Source of the DNA: Amycolatopsis aidingensis
GTDB taxonomy: Bacteria; Actinomycetota; Actinomycetes; Mycobacteriales; Pseudonocardiaceae
DNA length: 64,000 bases
NCBI RefSeq assembly: GCF_018885265.1
Contig: NZ_CP076538.1
Coordinates: forward strand, 2,082,001-2,146,000
Reading direction: 5' to 3'
The notes under the pieces are model-generated. The model searched no databases. It was not told the origin of the DNA and was given only the letters and a program-made list of their open reading frames with translations. Of this stretch, positions 9,533 through 17,300 are shown piece after piece. The position numbers were made by a program, and so were the translations under genes. The number at the start of each line of letters is the position of its first letter. The first letter of the stretch is position 1.

Positions 9533-9558
9533 ATTCTACCCTCACGTTAGGGTAAGAT
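9533..9558. promoter_or_regulatory. MerR-box O3
   Basis: A 26-bp box ending in TAAGAT on the plus strand, which is a good -10 element. Exactly 7 nt separate it from ATG 9566, so transcription should begin at or next to the start codon. Confidence 0.82.
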
Positions 9559-9565
9559 TTTCCGG

Positions 9566-9808
9566 ATGGACGCGGCCGGACCGAACCAGACCACCCCGTT
9601 GACGGCGCGGGAGCTGCGCGAGCACATCGAGGACGCCTTCATCTCCGTGTCCCCGACCGTGGTCGACCTGCTGGATGCCGCGATTCGCAGCCATGCACGG
9701 CCGGTGGTCTTCGCGGCATTGAATCGCCTTCCCCCGCGCCGGTTCAAGTCGGTGGCGGATGTGCTTCGCGAGCTGCCGGATCTGCCGAACGGCCCGGTAA
9801 ACCCGTAG
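9566..9808 (+). CDS. DUF2795-like small protein, copy 2
   Basis: An 80-aa acidic, helical protein of the same family as copies 1 and 3. The N-terminal helix contains LTARELREHIEDAF, the core VVDLLDAAIRSHARPVVF, and the closing LPPRRFKSVADVLRELPDLP. It stands alone behind O3 with a predicted leaderless mRNA. No catalytic residues are evident; a protein- or ribosome-binding role would be a guess. Confidence 0.8.
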   Translation: MDAAGPNQTTPLTARELREHIEDAFISVSPTVVDLLDAAIRSHARPVVFAALNRLPPRRFKSVADVLRELPDLPNGPVNP

Positions 9809-9824
9809 GCCGTGTACCACCGGT

Positions 9825-12452
9825 CTACGGCGTCGGTGGAGATTTGTCGATGTAGTTGGCGGTGGCGTAGCTGGGGCCGCGGTGCCAGCCGTTCTGGGTG
9901 GTGGTCGAGACCTGTACGTCGATGCGGTCGGTGGGGTAGCGGTAGCGGACTTCGTGCAGGGTGCCCCAGGCGTGGGGGTCCGGGTTTCCGGTCAGGCGGG
10001 CGGGGATCTCGTGGTAGGTGACGACGGAGCGCATGGTGGCGAAGGCGCCTGCGAACGGCCGGTAGTTCCGGGCAAGGTGGCCGTGGTAGGCGTGTTGGCC
10101 GGGCGCGGTGACCATCAGGGTGGGCGGCTCGACGAGGCCGTCGGCCAGCACGGGAAGGCGAGCGCAGGGGTACCAGAACGAGATCGGCCAGTCGACGAGG
10201 ACGGGACCCGGCGTGCGGGCCATTTGTTGGGTGAGCGTGGTGCGGTCGTCGAGCCGGACGTGGTCGGCGGCGCCGCAGGTGGAGCCGGTGAGCGAGGCGA
10301 GGTTTGTGGCCGGTGGTGACCACGAGCCGGTGGCGTGCTGGTTGAGGGCAGCCTTGCCGAGTGCCCCTGCGGAGAGGACCGGCACGGCGAGCAGGGACAG
10401 ACCGGCGACGGCGACGGTGGACCACCCGGCCCATCTGATCGCGACCGGCTGCGGGTCTTCGGGGCCGGTTCCGCGCCGGTGCTGCCAGTACAGGATCGCG
10501 GCGGCGGCCACGGCCCCGGCGGCGAGCAGGTTCAGTGGGTTGGCCAGGGTCCCTTCGAACAGTGGCTCGTCGAGGTCGGGCATGCCGAGGCGGTGGTAGC
10601 CCCACCATGAGTTCGGTCCGTCCCAGCTCAGGCTGGCCACGAGGACGACGAGGAACAGCGCGCTGAACCGGATCGCCCATCCGGCGTTCTCGCGGGCGAA
10701 GGCGCGGGGCAGCGCGGCAAGCCCGAGGGCGAGAACGAGGGCGGTGAAGAAGTCGAGCGCGGCGAAGTGCGAGGCGATCTTGGTGGGGGTCACGACGAGC
10801 GCGGCGAGCCCGAGACCGAGCCAGGCGAACGGCCATCCGTAGGCCCCGGCGAAGGCATGCGTGGGCTGGCGCCGCGGGGCCAGGACCAGCGCGATGAGCA
10901 CCAGCGCGATGGCCAGCAGGACGGGCAGGCGGCGGGCCGGGTGCTGTTCGAAGGCGAAGTCGTCGCCGACACCGCCGAACAGCATCTGGTAGCGGCTGAA
11001 CTCGCCGTGCCAGCTCTGTGCCGCGCCGTACCAGTAGCGCGCGCCGGTCGAGTCCAGGAAACCGCCGATACCGGATTGGAGGAACACCAGCGGCGAGGCC
11101 ACCGCGACCGCGGCCATGGCCAGTGCCACGAGCGCGATACGGTCACGGGTGGCGGGCAGGTGACGGCAGGAGTGCACGAGCCCAAGCGCGAGCGGGATGA
11201 GGGCGAGCATTCCGGTGGAGGTCACCGCGAAGCACACGCCGGCGGCGACTCCACCGACGACCAGCCAGGCGGGCCGTTCGGTAAGCCGGGCGCGGACGGC
11301 GGCGTAGGCACTGATCGCCGTGCACAGCGCCACGAACGGCTCCGGCCGCAGACCGACGCCGTTGGGCATCCACGCCGCGAAGAACGCGGCGGCCAGCAGC
11401 CAGGTCGGCACGCGGGGCGCGGTGGTGTGCTCGCGCAGCAGGCGGACGATGCCCAGCAGCAGCACCCACATCGTGAATCCGGCTGCCATCGCGGGTAGCC
11501 GCACCACCAGCGGTGCCCAGGAGACCTCGAACAACGGAGCGAACAGATGCTGTAGCAGGATCGCGGGATTCTCCGCCGCGTTGAGCGCCATGTAGTAGTC
11601 GCCTGCGAAACCCGACGGGCCGAAATTGCGGTGCATGCCGAGGAACCAGCCGTCGTCCACGGTCTGCGGGCCCAGCACGCCCCAGGCGCCGATACCGACG
11701 GCGACCAGGCCGGTCCAGGCGAGGTCCGCGCGGCGGCGCATCGGCGGACGGGTTGGTCGCGGTGGTCCGCGGAAGGTGCGGAATGCCAGCACGACGCAGA
11801 CCACCACGCCGAGCCCGCACAGGATCATCAGGAGCAGCTTCAGCGGGCTCGGCGAGGTCTGGAAACGGGCATCGGCTCGCGCCACCGCGGACACCGCACC
11901 GGTGGCCTGCTCCGCGGGCAGGTCGGTGACGAACGCCGTCACCTGCGGAACCCGCATCGCCCGCCGGGTCAGTTCCCGGTCCCCGACCAGCACGACCAAC
12001 TCGTCGTCCTCGGCATGGACCCGGTACCGGCAGTCCGGGCCAGGGGGCGCTCCGAGTGGCGTCTCGGTACCGTCGGCGATCAGCACGAGCTGCCGGTCCC
12101 GCACGACAAGGGAAAGGCCCCAGTCGCGGGCGATGTCCGCGTCCGGCGGGATCGTCGCGAACGCGGTGACGTCCCGGCCGGGTGACGTCCCGGCCACCGC
12201 TGAGCAGGCCAGCGTCACGTCCAACTGCAGTGGCCGGTAGGGCAGGAACATCGCCACCGCCGACTCGGCCGCTTGGCCCGCCTTCGGCCAGCTCACCTCG
12301 ACCCGTTCCGCCTCCACCGGCGCGAACGGAATCGCGATGGCCGCCACGGCCGTGACCAGCGCCGCCCCCAACAACCAGCGGAAGCCGCGACGGGAGCGTG
12401 CCGGGGGGTCCGGCGCGCTCACCGGACGCGGCGCGGTCGCTGTGTCCGTCAT
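9825..12452 (-). CDS. Emb-type arabinosyltransferase, short form
   Basis: An 875-aa polytopic membrane protein of the mycobacterial EmbA/B/C family, which moves arabinose from decaprenyl-phosphoarabinose to cell-wall arabinan. After a first helix (residues 25-45) comes the exoplasmic domain (VEVSWPKAGQAAESAVAMF), then a multi-helix GT-C core with the catalytic loop VDDGWFLGMHRN near residue 268. The C-terminal extracellular domain keeps the family start (GSTCGAADHVRLDD) and end (DWPISFWYPC to ATANYID), but the middle is much shorter than usual, so part of the carbohydrate-binding module seems absent. It lies 53 bp after the DUF2795-like gene, so probably under O4/O5 control. Confidence 0.88.
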   Translation of the reverse strand: MTDTATAPRPVSAPDPPARSRRGFRWLLGAALVTAVAAIAIPFAPVEAERVEVSWPKAGQAAESAVAMFLPYRPLQLDVTLACSAVAGTSPGRDVTAFATIPPDADIARDWGLSLVVRDRQLVLIADGTETPLGAPPGPDCRYRVHAEDDELVVLVGDRELTRRAMRVPQVTAFVTDLPAEQATGAVSAVARADARFQTSPSPLKLLLMILCGLGVVVCVVLAFRTFRGPPRPTRPPMRRRADLAWTGLVAVGIGAWGVLGPQTVDDGWFLGMHRNFGPSGFAGDYYMALNAAENPAILLQHLFAPLFEVSWAPLVVRLPAMAAGFTMWVLLLGIVRLLREHTTAPRVPTWLLAAAFFAAWMPNGVGLRPEPFVALCTAISAYAAVRARLTERPAWLVVGGVAAGVCFAVTSTGMLALIPLALGLVHSCRHLPATRDRIALVALAMAAVAVASPLVFLQSGIGGFLDSTGARYWYGAAQSWHGEFSRYQMLFGGVGDDFAFEQHPARRLPVLLAIALVLIALVLAPRRQPTHAFAGAYGWPFAWLGLGLAALVVTPTKIASHFAALDFFTALVLALGLAALPRAFARENAGWAIRFSALFLVVLVASLSWDGPNSWWGYHRLGMPDLDEPLFEGTLANPLNLLAAGAVAAAAILYWQHRRGTGPEDPQPVAIRWAGWSTVAVAGLSLLAVPVLSAGALGKAALNQHATGSWSPPATNLASLTGSTCGAADHVRLDDRTTLTQQMARTPGPVLVDWPISFWYPCARLPVLADGLVEPPTLMVTAPGQHAYHGHLARNYRPFAGAFATMRSVVTYHEIPARLTGNPDPHAWGTLHEVRYRYPTDRIDVQVSTTTQNGWHRGPSYATANYIDKSPPTP

Positions 12453-12505
12453 GTCCCCGACTTCCCTCAGCCGACCAGTGGTCAGCCGCTCGTCACGTCA
12501 TGAAG

Positions 12506-12733
12506 TCAGTCGCCGAGGGGGACATCGGGAAGGTGGTCCCACAGGTCGCGAACGTGGCCGAAGGTGCGGTCCGGAAGGCGTTGCAGCGTGGCCTGCAGTT
12601 CGACAGGGGCCTCGTACCGGATGGCGGCGTCGAGGATCTCCTGCGTGGTCGCCGAACCGTCGCGGAAGGCGTCCTCGACGGCGTCGATGATCTCGTTGCG
12701 GGTGACCGCTGGATTCGTATTGGTATCCGTCAC
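12506..12733 (-). CDS. DUF2795-like small protein, copy 5 (internal start in the ADPRG frame)
   Basis: 75 aa from GTG 12733 (TDTNTNPAVTRNEIIDAVED, ending RTFGHVRDLWDHLPDVPLGD). It is nearly identical in plan to the stand-alone gene at 25439-25672. GTG 12733 lies 7 nt after the minus-strand TAGAGT of O4, the same spacing as at other leaderless starts, so separate expression is likely. The same codons also form the C-terminus of the ADP-ribosylglycohydrolase reading frame. Confidence 0.72.
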   Translation of the reverse strand: MTDTNTNPAVTRNEIIDAVEDAFRDGSATTQEILDAAIRYEAPVELQATLQRLPDRTFGHVRDLWDHLPDVPLGD

Positions 12734-13711
12734 GCCCCGAACTCTACCCTGACGTGACGGTAGGGTTATGGGGTGTCCGGCGAGTTGGTCGGCCAGGTGA
12801 TGGAGCTGGTCGGCGGCTTCGAGGCGGGAGATCAGTGCGCGGGAGAGGGTGGTGGCGCCGTTGCGGGCTCCGGCGAGCGTTCCGGCCATGGCGGCGATGG
12901 TGTCTGCGTCTCCGCCGGCCTGGATGGCGTAGCGGATGGTCTGCGTGGTCTCGTCGGGATGGGTCAGGAACGCGGTCAGCGCGGTGGGGACGGAGCCCAG
13001 GGAGCTGGCGTCGTTGCCGAGGGCATGGGCAGTGTGTTTGGGGCGGGCGCCGTTGCGGGTGAGTTCGGCGACCCGGTCGAACTTCTCGTGCCAGGGGCGC
13101 GACCGCACGGCCCGGGCGAGGTCCTGGAGGAACCGGGTGCGGTCCAGTGGGTGGGCCGGGTCGCTGTGCAGGGCGAGGTAGGCCGCGGCGGCCTGACAGG
13201 CGGCGCCATGCTGGCCGTGTTTGTGGGAATGGGTGGGTTCGGCGCTGCGCTGGCCCAGTTCCGCGGCGTGGTGGAGGCTGTCGGCGACGAGCGCGACGGG
13301 CGCGACGCGCATGGCCGCGCCGTTGCCGTAGGAGCCCTGGCCCTGGAAGGTGGCGCGGCTGGCTTCAGTCCACGGCACACCGGCGTTGATCAGGCCGAAC
13401 ACGTGGGGTGTGCCGGAGCCGTAGCCGCGCCAGGGTTCGGCGCGCCAGGCCCGCGCGAACTCCAGGGCGAGCGCATCGACGTCGAGCCGTTCGGCGTCGC
13501 GTCGCTGGGCCAGGTGTTCGGCCAGGGCGAGGGTGAGTGCGGTGTCGTCGGTGTGCACCAGTCGGCTCGGCGCCCGCTCCTCTGCGGCGAGGTCGGCGGC
13601 GTCGACCGATGGTCGCCCTTCGAACGGGGCGCCGAGTGCGTCGCCGAGTGCGCCGCCGAGCAGGAGTCCGAGGACCTTGTCGTGGGTGACGGCGGCGAAG
13701 GTGGCGGTCAT
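12506..13711 (-). CDS. ADP-ribosylglycohydrolase (DraG-like), reading through into a DUF2795-like domain
   Basis: Residues 1-320 form an ADP-ribosylglycohydrolase, which removes ADP-ribose from proteins or small molecules. Metal-site motifs are GGALGDALG near residue 20, HTDDTALTLALAEHL near 50 and GGDADTIAAMAG near 280. ATG 13711 overlaps the stop of a 34-codon leader ORF. No stop follows the enzyme's natural end: the frame passes through O4, which is translated as ITLPSRQGRVRG, and continues into the DUF2795-like copy 5. The product may therefore be a 401-aa fusion, two proteins, or both. Confidence 0.85.
   Translation of the reverse strand: MTATFAAVTHDKVLGLLLGGALGDALGAPFEGRPSVDAADLAAEERAPSRLVHTDDTALTLALAEHLAQRRDAERLDVDALALEFARAWRAEPWRGYGSGTPHVFGLINAGVPWTEASRATFQGQGSYGNGAAMRVAPVALVADSLHHAAELGQRSAEPTHSHKHGQHGAACQAAAAYLALHSDPAHPLDRTRFLQDLARAVRSRPWHEKFDRVAELTRNGARPKHTAHALGNDASSLGSVPTALTAFLTHPDETTQTIRYAIQAGGDADTIAAMAGTLAGARNGATTLSRALISRLEAADQLHHLADQLAGHPITLPSRQGRVRGVTDTNTNPAVTRNEIIDAVEDAFRDGSATTQEILDAAIRYEAPVELQATLQRLPDRTFGHVRDLWDHLPDVPLGD
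12741..12766. promoter_or_regulatory. MerR-box O4, inside a reading frame
   Basis: A 26-bp box with ACTCTACC and GGTAGGGT arms. On the minus strand TAGAGT ends 7 nt before GTG 12733. The site lies between the two domains of the ADP-ribosylglycohydrolase frame and is itself coding. Confidence 0.8.
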
Positions 13712-13812
13712 GGTAGAGATCCGTTCCGGGGTGGCTGGTAGACGCGGCGTGGAGGTGGCAGCGCACGCGACGCGTTGGCCGCGGATGCGCCGAGCCGTGC
13801 CTGGCCGAGCAT
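13708..13812 (-). CDS. 34-codon leader ORF overlapping the ADPRG start
   Basis: ATG 13812 lies 7 nt after the minus-strand TAGAGT of O5, the usual leaderless spacing. The ORF (MLGQARLGASAA to PRNGSLP) ends in TGA overlapping ATG 13711 as ATGA. It could couple or regulate translation of the glycohydrolase. It resembles nothing I know, and coding is inferred only from its position. Confidence 0.45.
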   Translation of the reverse strand: MLGQARLGASAANASRALPPPRRVYQPPRNGSLP

Positions 13813-13819
13813 ACCTCAA

Positions 13820-13845
13820 ACTCTACCCTGACGTCAGGGTAGAGT
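13820..13845. promoter_or_regulatory. MerR-box O5, perfect 26-bp palindrome
   Basis: Both arms match exactly: ACTCTACCCTG then ACGT then CAGGGTAGAGT. The minus-strand TAGAGT ends 7 nt before ATG 13812. The best-conserved copy in the window. Confidence 0.88.
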
Positions 13846-13887
13846 CGACTAGGGTAGGGCTGGCGAGTGGGTATGCACCGCTGCGGG

Positions 13888-13913
13888 AACGTACTGTGAC
13901 GTGAGAGTAGAGT
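13888..13913. promoter_or_regulatory. MerR-box O6, upstream of release factor 3
   Basis: The right arm is canonical (GAGAGTAGAGT) and the left arm degenerate (GTACTGTG). TAGAGT at 13908-13913 ends 9 nt before the prfC ATG, giving a leader of at most a few bases. Confidence 0.75.
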
Positions 13914-13922
13914 TCGAACGCA

Positions 13923-15518
13923 ATGGCCCAGCAGAGCACGGACGTCGTGGCCGAGGCAGGCAGGCGGCGTACCTTCGCGGTGATCAGTCATCCGGATGCC
14001 GGTAAGTCCACCTTGACCGAGGCGTTGGCTTTGCATGCCGAGGTGATTTCCGAGGCGGGTGCGGTTCACGGCAAGTCGGGCCGGCGGGGTGTGGTGTCGG
14101 ACTGGCTGGAGATGGAGCGCAGCAGGGGGATCTCGATCACCTCGGCGGCGTTGCAGTTCGCCTACGGCGACGCGGTGATCAATCTGTTGGACACGCCGGG
14201 TCACGCGGATTTCTCCGAGGACACCTACCGGGTGCTGTCGGCGGTGGATTCGGCCGTCATGTTGCTGGACGCGGCCAAGGGGCTGGAGCCGCAGACGTTG
14301 AAGTTGTTCGACGTGTGCCGGTACCGGGGGATCCCGGTGATCACGTTCATCAACAAGTGGGACCGGCCCGGCCGGGAGGTGCTGGAGCTGTGTGACGAGC
14401 TGGTGGAGCGGATCGGGTTGCAGCCGATGCCGCTGACCTGGCCGGTGGGGATCGCGGGGGACTTCCACGGGGTGCTGGATCTGGCCGATGGCTCGTTCGT
14501 GCGCTACACCCGCACCGCCGGTGGCGCCACCCTCGCCCCGGAGGAACGGATGGACGCCACCCGGGCCGAGGCCGAGGAGGGCGTGGACTGGCACCGGGCG
14601 CACGAGGAGTCGGAGCTGGCCGTCGGCTCGGGCGGGGACTTCGACGCCGCGGCGTTCCTCGCGGGGAGTGCGACGCCGGTGCTGTTCGGCGCGGCGGTGC
14701 TGAACTTCGGGGTGCGGCACCTGCTGGATCTGCTGGTGGAGCTGGCCCCGCGCCCGTCGGCCCGGCTGGATGTGGACGAGCGCCCGCGGGAGCTGGACGC
14801 GCCGTTCTCCGCGTTCGTGTTCAAGGTGCAGTCCGGAATGGATCCGTCGCATCGGGACCAGGTCGCCTTCGCCAGGGTGTGTTCCGGGGTGTTCGAGCGG
14901 GGGATGGTGGTCACCAACGCCTCCACCGCACGCCCGTTCGCCACCAAGTACGCGCAGCAGGTCTTCGGCCAGCAGCGCTCCACGGTGGAGGTGGCGTACC
15001 CCGGAGACGTGATCGGCCTGGTGAACGCCTCCGCGTTGCGGGTGGGCGACACCCTGTACGCGGACAAGCCGGCCGTACGCTTCCCCGGCCTGCCCAGCTT
15101 CGCGCCCTCCCATTTCGCCACCGCCCGGCCCGCGGACCTGAGCCGGGCCAAGCAGTTCCGCAAGGGCATCGAGCAACTGGAGTCCGAGGGCGTGGTGCAG
15201 GTGCTGCGTTCCGACCTGCGCGGGGACGCCGTGCCGGTTTTCGCCGCGGTCGGGCCGATGCAGTTCGAGGTCGCCGCGCACCGGCTGGAACACGAGTTCA
15301 AGTCCCCGGTCAAGCTGGACCGGCTGCCCTATACGGCGGTCCGCAGGCTCGCCGACTCGGGGCAGCGGGGTGTGGTCGATGGCGCCCGCCGCTGCGAGGT
15401 CCTCACCCGCACCGACGGCGCGGAACTGGCGTTGTTCGAGGACGAGATGACGATGCGCATCCTGCTGCGGCAGAACCCCGAGCTCGCGCTCGAACCGCTC
15501 GTGGCCGAAGGCGCCTGA
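13923..15518 (+). CDS. prfC: Peptide-chain release factor 3
   Basis: A 531-aa translational GTPase of the RF3 family. RF3 recycles RF1/RF2 from post-termination ribosomes and takes part in quality control. Motifs: P-loop HPDAGKST near residue 23, switch SRGISITSAA near 62, DTPGHADF near 84, NKWD near 138, then domain II and the RF3-specific C-terminal domain (GPMQFEVAAHRLEHEFKSPV). Length matches the family. It has its own box (O6), and ATG 13923 allows almost no leader, so a leaderless message is likely. It may be a stress-inducible copy of a housekeeping prfC. Confidence 0.93.
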   Translation: MAQQSTDVVAEAGRRRTFAVISHPDAGKSTLTEALALHAEVISEAGAVHGKSGRRGVVSDWLEMERSRGISITSAALQFAYGDAVINLLDTPGHADFSEDTYRVLSAVDSAVMLLDAAKGLEPQTLKLFDVCRYRGIPVITFINKWDRPGREVLELCDELVERIGLQPMPLTWPVGIAGDFHGVLDLADGSFVRYTRTAGGATLAPEERMDATRAEAEEGVDWHRAHEESELAVGSGGDFDAAAFLAGSATPVLFGAAVLNFGVRHLLDLLVELAPRPSARLDVDERPRELDAPFSAFVFKVQSGMDPSHRDQVAFARVCSGVFERGMVVTNASTARPFATKYAQQVFGQQRSTVEVAYPGDVIGLVNASALRVGDTLYADKPAVRFPGLPSFAPSHFATARPADLSRAKQFRKGIEQLESEGVVQVLRSDLRGDAVPVFAAVGPMQFEVAAHRLEHEFKSPVKLDRLPYTAVRRLADSGQRGVVDGARRCEVLTRTDGAELALFEDEMTMRILLRQNPELALEPLVAEGA

Positions 15519-15546
15519 CCGCCGGGACGCTTACGGCGCCGTGCGG

Positions 15547-16821
15547 TCAGGAATCGTGGCGCGGTGGTGTTGGTGGCGGGGTGCGGACCAGCACGGCGGC
15601 CAGGGTGACCGCGAGGGGTAGCGCGGTGGCCACCAGCAGGATGGGCCGGTAGCTGCTGGCTTGTTCCCGTCCGAGGGCGAGCAGCAGCGGGCCGAAGGCG
15701 GAGGCGCCGACCGTGACGGAGTGCACGACGCCGCGGATCGTGCCGAGGTGGCGCAGGCCGAAGCAGCGGGGGAAGGCGACGGCTTCCAGGGTGCGGATGC
15801 CGTTGCCGCAGGCGCCCAGCGCCAGGCCGTAGAGCACGGCGGTGAAGCCGGGGGTGAGCCAGCCCGCGCCGGCGGTGGCCAGGGCGAGGACGGCCATGGT
15901 GACGATGATGAGTATCCGGTCGGAGAACCGGTCGGCCAGCCAGCCGAGGCCGAAGGTGGCGATCAGCCCGGCGATGGTCTGCGGCAGGAAGGTCGCGGCG
16001 GCTTCGGCGGGGGAGAGGCCACGTTCGCCGAGCAGGGACACCTGGTGGAAGTTCAGGCCGGTGGTGACCAGGGCGCAGACCGCGACTCCGGCGGTGACGA
16101 CCCAGAACATCCCGGTTCGTACCGCCTGCCCGAGGGTCCAGTCCACCGGTGGCAGCGCGCTGCCACGGGCAGGTTCGGTGTCCTCGCTGGTGTCGGGTGG
16201 TGCGGGCACGCGGCGGGGCAGCAGCAGGAGGGCGGCGGGGATGACCAGGGCCCAGACGGCGAGGCCCTCGACCATCCAGACCTGCCGCCACCCCCAGTTC
16301 GACACCAGTCGTTCCAGCAGCATCGGGGTCAGTGAGATCCCGGCGGTGCCGATCGCGGCGGCGACGCCGACGGCGAAGCCGCGGCGGCGGTGCACGTAGA
16401 TGGCCACGGTGGTGGTGGCGACCAGGTTGAGCGCGCCCTGGCCGCCGACCCGGATGCCGATGAACGCGGCGGTCAGCCCGGTGATCTCGGAGGCCGCGGT
16501 CGAGACCATCAGGATGGCGCCGAAGCACAGCGCGATGGTGGCCATGACCCGCCGGGGGCCGTAGCGGTCGATCAGCCTGCCGAGCACGGGCATGACGAAC
16601 GCGCCGGACAGCGACCCGATCAGGTAGGCCGTGGACACCGCGGAGCGGGAGACACCGAGATCACGGATGAGCGGGTCGACGAACACCGACACCGCGGCCG
16701 TCTGGCCTGGTGCGGTGAGGGCGAGCGCGACCGACGCGGCGGCGACCACGCGCGGCAGATGCGCGCGAGTGGGGACGAGGGGAGCCGTGGCCGGGGTCGG
16801 TGCGGTGGCGCCGGTGCGCAC
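15547..16821 (-). CDS. MFS transporter, monocarboxylate/oxalate-formate-like
   Basis: A 424-aa protein with 12 predicted helices of the monocarboxylate-type MFS group. Motif A-like GRLIDRYGPRRV is near residue 80, and the second-half repeat WLADRFSDRILI near 290. It is convergent with prfC, whose stop lies 28 bp from its stop. It has a 455-bp upstream region beginning at O7, so it may or may not belong to the box regulon. Substrate unknown. Confidence 0.85.
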   Translation of the reverse strand: MRTGATAPTPATAPLVPTRAHLPRVVAAASVALALTAPGQTAAVSVFVDPLIRDLGVSRSAVSTAYLIGSLSGAFVMPVLGRLIDRYGPRRVMATIALCFGAILMVSTAASEITGLTAAFIGIRVGGQGALNLVATTTVAIYVHRRRGFAVGVAAAIGTAGISLTPMLLERLVSNWGWRQVWMVEGLAVWALVIPAALLLLPRRVPAPPDTSEDTEPARGSALPPVDWTLGQAVRTGMFWVVTAGVAVCALVTTGLNFHQVSLLGERGLSPAEAAATFLPQTIAGLIATFGLGWLADRFSDRILIIVTMAVLALATAGAGWLTPGFTAVLYGLALGACGNGIRTLEAVAFPRCFGLRHLGTIRGVVHSVTVGASAFGPLLLALGREQASSYRPILLVATALPLAVTLAAVLVRTPPPTPPRHDS

Positions 16822-17274
16822 GAGGAGTCCTTCCTGTCGTCATGGTCCCGGCCGTGCGCAGCACGCCGTCACCCGAACCCGTGGGCTCGGGCGCTCACCG
16901 CTGATGCGGCGGCTGCTCCGGCCGGGCTCGGTACATGGTCGGTCGGGGTGCGCTGGTGCCATCGGGGCGTGCACGGGAACAGGCGATCCGCTTTACTCTC
17001 CGCTTCGGCACGCCGATCACGGTAGACACCTGGGCGGCACCGGCTACTGCACGGTGATGGCCCGGTCCCGCAATCGCGTCCAGCGCTACCACCAGGCTAC
17101 GCAACCGCGCCGTCGGCCGTTGCCCGGTCGTGATCGACGTCTCGCCGTTCATATAGGTCCGAGCCTGCTGGCTGCCCCCCGGAATGAGGTCGAAGACGGC
17201 CGGCCCGCGTCACGGGGTGAGGTGCGGACGCTGTGGCACTCCGGCGGGAGGGCGTGGGCCGACCGTCCCGGCCA
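16822..17274. other. Gap upstream of the MFS gene
   Basis: No convincing gene. A minus-strand frame at 16895-17152 starts MNGETSITTGQRPTARLRSL, which resembles the first strand of VOC (glyoxalase-fold) proteins but then degenerates. It could be a gene remnant. The left part is the probable leader or promoter of the MFS gene. Confidence 0.35.
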
Positions 17275-17300
17275 AGTCTACCCTCACGTCAGGGTATGGT
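17275..17300. promoter_or_regulatory. MerR-box O7, at the 3' end of the ABC-F gene
   Basis: A good 26-bp box whose last base touches the ABC-F stop codon. The minus-strand arm reads TAGACT and points into the 450-bp gap before the MFS gene; no start codon follows at the usual 6-9 nt. Confidence 0.72.

Noticed and set aside
10767..11498. 243-codon plus-strand frame inside the emb gene
   Set aside because: Gly/His/Arg-rich shadow of the arabinosyltransferase; no start signal or homology.
13365..15293. 642-codon minus-strand frame opposite prfC
   Set aside because: Shadow of RF3 with biased composition and no domain; prfC motifs on the plus strand are decisive.
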